Shown here in pieces: positions 1 to 8,103 of a DNA stretch of 64,000 nucleotides. The position numbers and the translations under genes are program-made. This stretch comes from Synchiropus splendidus. Lineage: Eukaryota; Chordata; Actinopteri; Syngnathiformes; Callionymidae. Below the pieces are notes generated by a model. The model searched no databases and was not told the DNA's origin. It saw nothing but the letters and a program-made list of their open reading frames with translations. Where the stretch lies: NCBI RefSeq assembly GCF_027744825.2, contig NC_071348.1, forward strand, positions 17,703,563 to 17,767,562. Direction: 5' to 3'. Position 1 is the stretch's first letter; each line of letters opens with the position of its first letter.

Positions 1-2249
1 TTCATGTTCTGAAGATTTCCTTCAAAGTTATGGCACAATGCAGAAAACGCGTTTTCAGCCTGAGATATGGTGGGTTCCGGAACGCCAAACATAAAAATGT
101 TGATGACTTTGGAAAAACACTTCAGACAGCTTAGATTTGATGTGCAACGACTCGAAAGTCCCTTTCTGCTACAGTGGGAGGTGAAAATTCCATGTTCTGA
201 AGCTCCCCTATAAAGTTAAGGCACAATGCAGATAACGCGTTTTCAGCCTGAGATAAGGTGGGTTCCGGAACGCCAAACATAAAAATGTTGGTAACTTTGG
301 AAAAACACTTCAGAAAGCTTAGATTTGATGTGCAACTACTAGAAAGACCCTTTCTGCTATAGTGGGAGGTCGAAATTTCATGTTCTGAAGCTTCCCTGAG
401 AAGTTATGGGAAAATGCAGAAAACGATTTTTCAGCCTGAGACAAGGTGGGTTCCGAAACGCCAAACATAAAAATGTTGATAACTTTCGAAAAACACTTCG
501 GACAGCTTAGATCTGATGTGCAACTACTAGAAAGACCCTTTGTGCTATAGTGGGAGGTGAAAATTTCATGTTCTGAAGCTTCCTTGCAAAGTTATGGCAC
601 AATGCAGAAAACGCGTTTTCAGCATGAGATAAGGTTGATTCCGGAACGCCAAACATAACAATGTTGATAACTTTGGAAAAACACTTCAGACAACTTAGAT
701 TTGATGTGCAACTACTCGAAAGACCCTTTCTGCTATCGTGGGAGGTGAACATTTCATGTTCTGAAGCTTCCCAGAGAAGTTATGGCACAATGCAGAAAAC
801 GCGTTTTCAGCCCGATATAAGGTCGTTTCTGGAACGCCAACATAAAAAATGTTGATAGCTTTCGAAAAAACATTTCAGACAGCTTAGATTTGATGTGCAA
901 CTACTAGAAAGACCCTTTCTGCTATAGTGGGAGGTTAAAATTTCATGTTCTGAAGCTTTCCTGCAAAGTTAAGGATCAATGCACAAAACGGGTTTTCAGC
1001 CTGAGATATGGTGGGTTCCGGAACGCCAAACATAAAAATGTTGATGACTTTGGAAAAACACTTCAGACAGCTTAGATTTGATGTGCAACGAATTGAAAGA
1101 CCCTTTCTGCTACAGTGGGAGGTTAAAATTTCATGTTCTGAAGCTTCCCTGCAAATTTATGGCACAATGCAAAAAACGCGTTTTCAGCCTGAGATAAGTT
1201 GAGTTCCCGAACGCCAAACATAAAAATGTTGGTAACTTTGGAAAAACACTTCAGACCGCTTAGATTTGATGTGCAACTACTAGAAGGACCCTTTCTGCTA
1301 TGGTGGGAGGTGAAAATTCCATGTTCTGAAGCTCCCCTGAAAAGTTAAGGCACAATGCAGAAAACGCGTTTTCAGCCTGAGATAAGGTGGGTTCCGGAAC
1401 GCCAAACATAAAAATGTTGGTAACTTTGGAAAAACACTTCAGACAGCTTAGATTTGATGTGCAACTACTAGAAAGACCCTTTCTGCTTTAGAGGGAGGTG
1501 AAAATTTCATGTTCTGAAGCTTCCCTGCAAAGTTAAGCATCAATGCAGAAAACGCGTTTTCAGCCTGAGATAAGTTGAGTTCCGGAACGCCAAACATAAA
1601 AATGTTGATTACTTTGGAAAAAAACTTCAGACCGCTTAGATTTGATGTGCAACTACTACAAAGACCCTGTCTGTGAGAGTGGGAGTTGAAAATTTCATGT
1701 TCTGAAGCTTCCCTGCAAAGTTATGGGATAATGCAGAAAACGCGTTTTCAGCCTGAGATAAGGTGGGTCCCGGAACGCCAAACATAAAAATGTTGATAAC
1801 TTTGAAAAACATTGCAGACAGCTTAGATTTGATGTGCAACTACTAGAAATACCCTATCTGCTATAGTGGGAGGTGAAACTTTCATGTTCTGAAGCTTCCC
1901 TGCAAAGTCAAGGAACAATGCAGTAAACGCGTTTTCAGCCTGAGATAAGGTGGGTTCCGGAACGCCAAACACAAAAATGTTGACAACCTTGGAAAAACAC
2001 TTCAGACAGCTTAGATTTGACGTGCAACTACAAGAAAGACCCTTTCTGCTATAGTGGGAGGTCAAATTTTCATGTTCTAAAGCTTTCCTGCAAAGTTATG
2101 GCACAATGCAGAAAACGCGTTTTCAGCCTGAGATAAGGTGGGTCCCGGAACGCCAAACATAAAAATGTAGCTAACTTTCGAAAAACACTTCAGACCGCTT
2201 AGATTTGATGTGCAATTACTAGAAGTACCCTTTCTGTTATAGTGGGAGG
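1..2249 (+). repeat. Satellite array, left tract (about 12 monomers of ~188 bp)
   Basis: Head-to-tail monomers of about 188 bp. The landmark CATGTTCTGAAG recurs at 567, 755 and 944, giving spacings of 188 and 189. Each monomer carries the palindromic core AAAACGCGTTTT, the palindrome TTCCGGAA, the string CCAAACATAAAAATGTTG, and CTACTAGAAAGACCCTTTCTG. All copies point the same way. Short ORFs of 60-80 codons arise because the monomer is rich in open frames, but 188 is not a multiple of 3, so no frame continues from one monomer to the next. No gene is supported here. The tract ends inside a monomer at the retrovirus insertion. Confidence 0.95.
2245..2249. other. Target-site duplication, left copy (GGAGG), retrovirus
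   Basis: GGAGG lies immediately before the 5' LTR (which starts TGTTGTATAC) and is repeated immediately after the 3' LTR at 22122-22126. The satellite monomer reads continuously across the two copies. A 5-bp duplication indicates integrase-mediated insertion. Confidence 0.9.
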
Positions 2250-2289
2250 TGTTGTATACACTGGAAGTTCGAAAATATTATAATCAAAA

Positions 2290-2385
2290 CCTGCTAAATA
2301 ATATTTGATATTGTTTCTGTTTTTTATCATTAATGGACCTGCTAAATAATATTTGATATTGTTTTTGATTTTTTATCATTAATTG
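2290..2385 (+). repeat. 48-bp direct duplication in U3
   Basis: Two copies of a 48-bp unit starting CCTGCTAAATAATATTTG (at 2290 and 2338), differing by a few bases. U3 duplications of this sort often hold enhancer elements; that role is inference. The same pair occurs in the 3' LTR. Confidence 0.85.
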
Positions 2386-2541
2386 TTTAATGTTTCAAAC
2401 TTTAGTGAACCTGTATGCGTTTGATCATGCGCGTTTGAACTCACGAACAGCTGTGTGCTTGGATCTGAGAATGACCTTGAAGGCGCGCTCATCTGAAGTC
2501 ATGAGAGAGCGGCCATCTTGAACTTAGTTTGAACCTGTGCG

Positions 2542-2640
2542 CACGTGCTGACAAAATGGAGTGGATGTACTGACCTAATATGGTGAACCGGGCATCAGTG
2601 ACGTATAAAAAATGATGTAAGTGCTGACGCAATTGACACT
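2542..2640 (+). promoter_or_regulatory. U3 cluster of CRE/AP-1-like TGAC motifs with an E-box
   Basis: CACGTG at 2542-2547 is followed by five TGAC cores within about 90 bp, including a CRE-like TGACGTA near 2598 and TGACGCAAT near 2623. The context CTGAC is repeated three times with small changes. This is compatible with bZIP-responsive transcription, but no factor can be assigned from sequence alone. A second TATA-like string (TATAAAA, 2604-2610) lies within the cluster. Confidence 0.45.
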
Positions 2641-2786
2641 AATATGATCTATCACCGAACATGTATCCTTTTGAGGGAGGAACTTCAAAAGGCCACCTGG
2701 AGAAAAAACAAGATAAGTTATAGATATGACTAATTGGCTTGGCGTGAGAAAACGGATGTCGGTATGTCTTCAAAGCCGTGTGTCGC

Positions 2787-2794
2787 TATATAAG
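2787..2794 (+). promoter_or_regulatory. LTR core promoter TATA box
   Basis: TATATAAG in the context CGCTATATAAGCGCTCGG. A start site about 25-30 bp downstream would fall near 2815, ahead of a pyrimidine-rich stretch. The spacing to the AATAAA at 3416 defines an R of roughly 600 nt. It is preferred over the TATAAAA at 2604 because of its GC-rich flanks and the TC-rich initiator-like sequence behind it. Confidence 0.65.
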
Positions 2795-2855
2795 CGCTCG
2801 GAGATGTGACCCTGAGTTCTTGCTCTTTTTGGATCTTCGCCCGCGTTTGTCCGCC

Positions 2856-2861
2856 GTAAGT
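2856..2861 (+). promoter_or_regulatory. Candidate major splice donor inside R (GTAAGT)
   Basis: CCGCC|GTAAGT is a consensus 5' splice site about 40 nt downstream of the predicted start. Spumaviruses place their major donor in R, so this position fits a spuma-like plan. A second good donor, AG|GTGAGT, starts at 3522 in U5. Which one is used cannot be read from sequence. Confidence 0.5.
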
Positions 2862-2968
2862 TTTTATCTTATCTTGGGACGGTGCTCTTGCTGTTTGCTC
2901 TCGGACCATTTGATTTCAACTCATCTTTTATTTCCTCTTTTACTATTTTTGAATTAATCCTTTTTTAT

Positions 2969-3252
2969 TGAAGTGTTTTTGATTATATGGTTTTGAAGTA
3001 TTTTAATTATACGGCTTTTGAAGTGTTTTTGATTATATGGTTTTGAAGTATTTTTAATTATACGGCTTTTGAAGTGTTTTTGATTATATGGTTTTGAAGT
3101 ATTTTTAATTATACGGCTTTTGAAGTGTTTTTGATTATATGGTTTTGAAGTATTTTTAATTATACGGCTTTTGAAGTATTTTTGATTATATGGTTTTGAA
3201 GTATTTTAATTATACGGCTTTTGAAGTATTTTTGATTATATGGTTTTTGAAG
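2969..3252 (+). repeat. Tandem repeat in R, six 50-51-bp units
   Basis: GATTATATGG recurs at 2981, 3031, 3082, 3133, 3184 and 3234. Each unit is two half-units, one ending ATTATATGG and one ending ATTATACGG, each introduced by TTTTGAAGT. The copies are nearly identical and have the same number in both LTRs. The array is AT-rich and would be present at both ends of the viral RNA. Confidence 0.9.
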
Positions 3253-3262
3253 TATATGTACT

Positions 3263-3320
3263 AGTACCAGCGTCTGGCGGTACTTTTGATATTGTTGGGT
3301 ATCAGCGTCTGGCAATACCC
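3263..3320 (+). promoter_or_regulatory. Two tandem hairpins with a shared loop and covarying stems
   Basis: Hairpin 1: AGTACC (3263-3268) pairs with GGTACT (3279-3284). Hairpin 2: GGGTAT (3297-3302) pairs with ATACCC (3315-3320). Both enclose the same 11 bases, CAGCGTCTGGC (3268-3278 and 3303-3313). The stems differ in sequence but keep pairing, which argues for selection on structure. They lie about 100 nt before the polyadenylation signal. The 3' LTR has the same pair at 21384-21441. The function is unknown; a TAR-like protein-binding site or control of polyadenylation are possibilities. Confidence 0.7.
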
Positions 3321-3415
3321 TTGAGTTTATGGATTTTATTGTTTTTGGTTGACTTTGCTGTTTTTACTATTCTTTTATTAATTTTTTGAAGAAACATTTT
3401 TGTGACAAAAAACAA

Positions 3416-3421
3416 AATAAA
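3416..3421 (+). terminator. Polyadenylation signal AATAAA (5' LTR)
   Basis: A canonical AATAAA downstream of the TATA box and R repeats. The 3' LTR counterpart is 21537-21542 and would end the viral transcripts. Cleavage near 3440 would close R. Confidence 0.7.
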
Positions 3422-3999
3422 ATTGAGTACGAATTAAGTACTGAAAAGGCACAACGGCGTGGATCCCTGACTACTAAAGAATCAACTGGCTCCTACCTAC
3501 TACCATCAATTGGGTTATAGGTGAGTTACTGTTTGATTTCCTCCTGTTGCACATTTAATGAGTGTCTCACATGGCAGCATTATTCCATCCTGAATTATTG
3601 TGTCAATGATTAGGTGGTAGTTTTAGGCATTTATGGGGAAAATGTTATTTGAAAGGAATGGATTTAGGATCCGATCATGAGTCCCTAAACGAAGTTAAGT
3701 AAAGAGACTACGATAAGGTGTAGCATTGTAAGGTCAAGAACCTGTTTCTTAACAGGTCGGGCTAATTAAATAACCCGCTCAGTGAAGCGCCGACACTACT
3801 CACTAATATAATAAGGTATAGTTGATATGCTTATTATAGATTTAGAACCGTGTCCGCAACAAGAGGCTGACTGAGTTGACCAACCGAGGGGCCCTTTACC
3901 AGAGAGGCAAAGGGAGGTAGTGTGCTTGGAACTAGGGACGGCTTATGTTATAGCTAATCGCCTTGTACACAAGACCTTGAAAACCTAAACCCGACGACA

Positions 4000-4017
4000 T
4001 GGCGCCCGAACAGGGAC
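4000..4017 (+). other. Primer binding site, tRNA-Lys3 type
   Basis: TGGCGCCCGAACAGGGAC directly abuts the CA end of the 5' LTR. It is the 18-nt complement of the 3' end of tRNA-Lys3, the primer class used by primate lentiviruses. Spumaviruses use a different lysine tRNA (Lys1,2), so this differs from the rest of the spuma-like plan. Confidence 0.95.
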
Positions 4018-4449
4018 ATGATTGAAAAACGTACAATCTATTTGTGAGTAACTGGACCACAGATTAAAATTCTGGCGGGAAAAGTTCGGTAGTGAATAGA
4101 TGGATCCTACAATCTCTGAGTTTTGAATCAAAGAGAAAGATTCAGGCTCTATCACTCGACAACGTACGATCGTGTTGACTCTACAATTTACCGAAAGACT
4201 GTCCCTTGGGACTGATCACCCCGAGCAGGATAGTTAAAGTATTAAGGTAATTGTAGTACAACTATATAATATAGCTGGAATACAGAAGTACAGCAAAAAG
4301 TCCCGTGAGGCCTTATAACGGGCACCCCATGGTAAAGAGTCCGCTAAGGACAACTGGGGAACTGCAGCAGGAAGCAGCGGCATAGTTCGGGAAACTGTTC
4401 ATAGCCGGTAAAGTGAATTCCTTAAAAATAATTTGACTGAGATTGAAAA
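4018..4449 (+). other. 5' untranslated leader with possible packaging structure
   Basis: 432 bp with no long ORF, between the primer site and gag. Visible pairings: CCCGT (4302-4306) with ACGGG (4318-4322), and CCCCA (4325-4329) with TGGGG (4355-4359), the latter enclosing GTCC (4339-4342) with GGAC (4348-4351). Retroviral leaders in this place normally hold dimerisation and packaging signals; assigning them here is inference from position and pairing. Confidence 0.55.
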
Positions 4450-7400
4450 ATGGAAATGAGCAAAGAGGTTGTGCCAAAAAGTGGTGGAGCTCTTAAAAGA
4501 AGAGCTTCCATAGCTGAGTCTGAGGTTGTGACTGCTCCCCCTGATATGTGGGTGCTGAGATCTTTTCTGATAATCGATACACGATTAGAAAACCAGGAAT
4601 TTTGGGACATCTTGCCACCCGGCTCGTATACGCTTCTGAACCCACGAAGATGTCCGAGACCAACCGATGGTGCGGGGGTGGCTCGTTGGGTGAAAGAAAA
4701 ATTTGGTGAACAAGTCGAGAAGTTTGATCAAGAATACTCTGAGAACTGGGACCCAGGCGAGGCACGTCCTTTGGACACAGGGGAGTCGAAGTTACAAACG
4801 ATATCAATGGCTCATTACTCGCCATATGACGACAAGAACCACGAGGGCTCCTTTCGGATGCTTTCAGAAACTTATTACAACTCCTTGAGCCATGCTAAAA
4901 CGGAAGCTGTCATAATTCCTGTCTTCGGAACCGGGGTGTTTAATTACCCCCTCGAGAAGGCAGTGCAAACTTGTCTTGAACATGCTCAACATTGGGTGAA
5001 CTATAACTTTGAATCCGCCCGAATGGTGATCCTCTTGGCCTCCGAGGCTGGGCTACGGCAGGAAATTATCAAACAACTGGTAGAGAGGAATAAGGTGTAT
5101 CCGGTGAAAGTTCAGGATTATGCAGCGACTCACGGTTGTCCGCTTGACGCAACCTTGGTTGATGGTTTAATGAAGAAGCCCAAAGTGAGCAAGTTGTATA
5201 AGGAGTCTACCCATGACCATGACGCAGGGAGTATTACTGAAAGTTTTGCAAGTCAATACCAGCACTACCCAAGCCCTGCTAGGCCGGGGATTCATCCCCG
5301 AGGTGAACTCCAAAATGTTCAATCGATGTACCAAGCAACTGGTACACTGCCCCTGACAAATAAGGGACCACTGGACACTGCGTTACAAGAGATAGTCAAA
5401 CTTCCGACTGCGCCACCCGCCTATGAAGCTGACCCAGCTCTTAGGGACCATGGCTATGCCACGCCAGCGAGGGTCCGCTTTTTTGATTCGTCAGAAAATG
5501 ACCCCGATGATGGGGAATCCCTGAGCCTGAGTGAAACTGACAGAGGAGTCATTGCAAGAAGTTTAGAGAGGATGTCAGAGCAACTTAGTGCAATAACACG
5601 GCAAATAGGAAGCCAACAAGATCAGCTCGACAGGAGTTTGAGTCAGGGAGGATTAGGATGCATTCTAGGTTCCCAGGGAAATCGCCCGCATGCTATACAA
5701 CCACTCAATCCCTCTAATGGCTCCATAGGGGCCTTGGATCTCAACGCCTCGGAAAACCCTGATGTCAGAGACCCAGGATCGAGTGAGCCGGCCTTGGGTG
5801 AAATCCCAGTCATTAGAATGGATAATGGATCCATGTTTGTCATTTTACACACTTCAACGGCCAAATATAAGCCAACTGGGGACAATGTAGTAATCCCCAT
5901 AAGGAAGTGGAATGGACTGGAGGAAGTGAAGGCATTCACTCCGTGGAGAAAGAAAATTGGTAAAAGGGACTTCAATCACCGTCTCTCACTTTTGGGAGAA
6001 GAGGTTCGTGATCGAAATTACCGAGCTCTGGAACAGGTCCATCAGTTAGATTTTACTGAGTGCGAGGACTCCCCCGTAGCCGCCGTTTATGTGACGCCAC
6101 TGGTGCATTCGCGTTCTGTAGAAGGGCAGATACACGCTGGAGCCAGTAAAATTGCTCGGCTTGAGTTGTCTAAGGTGACCCTTGACCTTAATCCCCCCGA
6201 ATCATTGGGAGTCCTCACAAATGCACAGCTAGCACGGTGGGTGACCGCCACCTATGCGACGCTGACCTCATTAGGTTACTTTGAGACAGTTACGTGTCTG
6301 ATAGGGGACCGACAACTAGCAAAGACACTATACGACACAGTGTTACTTTTGAAGCAGGATAAATTTGCAAAGTATTTGGAAAATTCCCCTCAGCTACAAC
6401 GTGGCCTGGAGGATGAGGAGCACAGAGAGCCAGAGGAACCTCGGGTCCCCTTTCGACCCTCCTCTGCGTCTACACCACGTCCCCCAACCCCCCTACCTAG
6501 ATCTCCGCGGGTTGAACAATCACCTTCACCCCCCACTGACTGTCAACCCACCCGAATGGTACAAGCAAGAAATTCTAGAGGGCGAAAGATAACGTGGGGA
6601 GATTATGATGCCACCAAATGGCCGTGCGACCCCGATGAGGAAGGATTAAGAGAACGCCCTACGGCTCATGCTTATGATCCAGTTGTACACCAGCAACCTC
6701 CGGAGCCAGATTGGAACAAAGAAATAATCACACCTCAATGGTTTCCTCATGATAGGAGGGAAAGGGCCCGGAGAATGCGATCTCCCTCCTCTGAGGAAAT
6801 AGGTGGATGGCAGGGAGTGTCTAGGTCCTTTAAACAAGCATATCTTGCACGTGGATATGATGCTCATCGCAATTCCTTAACAGATATCTACTCCCACATG
6901 CCCAGGGCCACCCGCTTGCCGACAGACTCATGGGAGAGATGGTCTCCATGCCCCTCAGACTCCGACGACCAGAGTGACGATGACTCTGGCAGTGATAGTG
7001 ACCCGACTCTGGGTCCACAGCCAGACCCCCCAACTCCTTCAAGACAGGGTAGCAGGATGGCCTCCACAGGAAGGATAGGACGACAGCGTACTCAGCTGGC
7101 GGTCTCAATCCTTGCAGGGGGCCCCCCATCAGAGCCCAGACAAAACACTGACGTTAGAGTGTCAAATAAAATTACTGTAGCAGACCTGTGTAAGGCACTC
7201 CCGAAAAGGAAAGATAAGGAGTCCAACTGCGAATACGTTAGAAGGTTGAATAAGGAATTGTCTCCATCTCAAATGGCTGACCCGGTTATTAGTAAATACG
7301 TCTCCAAAGGGAACGGGCTAGACTTGGTTCAAGGTCAGACATTAATGCATTTGCTGACCTCTGATATGGCTACTCTGCTCACAAGCCAAGTGGAGGCAAC

Positions 7401-8103
7401 CATTCGAGATCTGGTTGATAAAGTGAATAAAGGAGAGATGTCCCTTCTGCAAGCTTATTCCATACTGGCAGATGAAGGGGCTGATGAGTCGCAGGTCAAA
7501 CATTTCCTGGTACAGATTAACTGCCCTGATCAGGCCAAATTGGTTCTGGAGTTCCTCCAAGCGAAGGGACTGGATGCAAAGACTGAGGTTATCTCCCGCC
7601 ACAGCTCTGTGATGGCTGTTAGAAGAGCCCTCAGAAAAGAAAAAGAGAGACCTGATGTTCCCGAGGCTCGACCGTCAAAAAACGAGCAGAGGGGGAAGTC
7701 TCTTCCCCCTTTCGGAAAAGTAACGGCAAAACCCCAATACGGCCCGGCTCGCACTCAGTCTACCTTTCCACCGAGAAAGGATCGAAATCAGCAAGACATC
7801 AGGCCCAATGGACAGGGTGGGGCCAAGCGCCCTCCATTCAACAAGAACGTGAATGGCTCAGCCTCGAATGCCCCCAGACAGCCTCATTGGAGGCAGGATC
7901 GTGCCGACAATCGATCCCAAGCAAAAGGCCAGGATCGTCCCCGTTCAAAACCCGTGTCCGAGGAAGAATGGAAGGCGATGACCCAAGAGCAGAGGGAAGC
8001 AGTAATACTTGCAGCGGCCCGACGAAACCAGGATATGGGAAGAGATCTGACCGCAGCCCAGAGGAGAGTGCTAGAAAAGCACGAGCCCAAAACCCAACAA
8101 TGA
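4450..8103 (+). CDS. gag: Gag polyprotein with N-terminal macro domain
   Basis: 1,217 aa, starting at an ATG with A at -3 and G at +4, the first large ORF after the leader. Residues about 55-215 resemble a macro domain: strand GSYTLLNP (58-65), a DGAGVARW segment (73-80) in place of the usual glycine-rich loop, a YSPYDD strand end (123-128), and VIIPVFGTGVFNYPLEKAV (154-172), the phosphate-loop signature of ADP-ribose-binding macro domains. The second Asn of the usual NAAN loop is absent, so catalysis is doubtful. PTAP (319-322) overlaps PPAY (322-325), which are Tsg101 and Nedd4-family late-domain motifs. Residues 360-395 look coiled-coil. 453-645 and 905-1060 are the structured capsid candidates, separated by a Pro-rich and acidic linker. 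The C terminus (1060-1217) is Arg/Lys-rich with no CCHC knuckle, as in spumavirus Gag. It is far longer than usual (500-700 aa). The stop overlaps the Pol ATG. Confidence 0.9.
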   Translation: MEMSKEVVPKSGGALKRRASIAESEVVTAPPDMWVLRSFLIIDTRLENQEFWDILPPGSYTLLNPRRCPRPTDGAGVARWVKEKFGEQVEKFDQEYSENWDPGEARPLDTGESKLQTISMAHYSPYDDKNHEGSFRMLSETYYNSLSHAKTEAVIIPVFGTGVFNYPLEKAVQTCLEHAQHWVNYNFESARMVILLASEAGLRQEIIKQLVERNKVYPVKVQDYAATHGCPLDATLVDGLMKKPKVSKLYKESTHDHDAGSITESFASQYQHYPSPARPGIHPRGELQNVQSMYQATGTLPLTNKGPLDTALQEIVKLPTAPPAYEADPALRDHGYATPARVRFFDSSENDPDDGESLSLSETDRGVIARSLERMSEQLSAITRQIGSQQDQLDRSLSQGGLGCILGSQGNRPHAIQPLNPSNGSIGALDLNASENPDVRDPGSSEPALGEIPVIRMDNGSMFVILHTSTAKYKPTGDNVVIPIRKWNGLEEVKAFTPWRKKIGKRDFNHRLSLLGEEVRDRNYRALEQVHQLDFTECEDSPVAAVYVTPLVHSRSVEGQIHAGASKIARLELSKVTLDLNPPESLGVLTNAQLARWVTATYATLTSLGYFETVTCLIGDRQLAKTLYDTVLLLKQDKFAKYLENSPQLQRGLEDEEHREPEEPRVPFRPSSASTPRPPTPLPRSPRVEQSPSPPTDCQPTRMVQARNSRGRKITWGDYDATKWPCDPDEEGLRERPTAHAYDPVVHQQPPEPDWNKEIITPQWFPHDRRERARRMRSPSSEEIGGWQGVSRSFKQAYLARGYDAHRNSLTDIYSHMPRATRLPTDSWERWSPCPSDSDDQSDDDSGSDSDPTLGPQPDPPTPSRQGSRMASTGRIGRQRTQLAVSILAGGPPSEPRQNTDVRVSNKITVADLCKALPKRKDKESNCEYVRRLNKELSPSQMADPVISKYVSKGNGLDLVQGQTLMHLLTSDMATLLTSQVEATIRDLVDKVNKGEMSLLQAYSILADEGADESQVKHFLVQINCPDQAKLVLEFLQAKGLDAKTEVISRHSSVMAVRRALRKEKERPDVPEARPSKNEQRGKSLPPFGKVTAKPQYGPARTQSTFPPRKDRNQQDIRPNGQGGAKRPPFNKNVNGSASNAPRQPHWRQDRADNRSQAKGQDRPRSKPVSEEEWKAMTQEQREAVILAAARRNQDMGRDLTAAQRRVLEKHEPKTQQ
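8060..8061 (+). promoter_or_regulatory. Possible splice acceptor for a separate pol mRNA (weak)
   Basis: CCGCAGCCCAG|AGG ends at 8061. No ATG occurs between here and the Pol ATG at 8100, so an exon starting here would present that ATG first. The pyrimidine tract is poor, so this is only a candidate. Confidence 0.25.

Larger units (their letters stand above)
2250..3999 (+). repeat. 5' LTR of the retrovirus
   Basis: 1,750 bp from TGTTGTATAC to CCCGACGACA. It matches 20371-22121 almost perfectly; the differences I saw are an A/T near 3408, a small indel plus substitutions near 3710, and an A/T near 3841. U3 contains a 48-bp direct duplication, CRE-like TGACG motifs, an E-box and a TATA box at 2787. 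R would run from about 2815 to about 3440, just after the AATAAA. U5 is about 560 bp. R is unusually long (around 600 nt) and holds 50-51-bp tandem repeats and two hairpins. Confidence 0.95.

Noticed and set aside
1..2249. Regular repeats suggesting a CRISPR array
   Set aside because: The whole 188-bp unit repeats with no short repeat and unique spacer pattern, and the setting is eukaryotic.
8090..8103. CCCAAAAC near the gag end as a -1 slippery site
   Set aside because: The heptamer is not in the needed register with gag codons (gag frame reads CCC AAA ACC).
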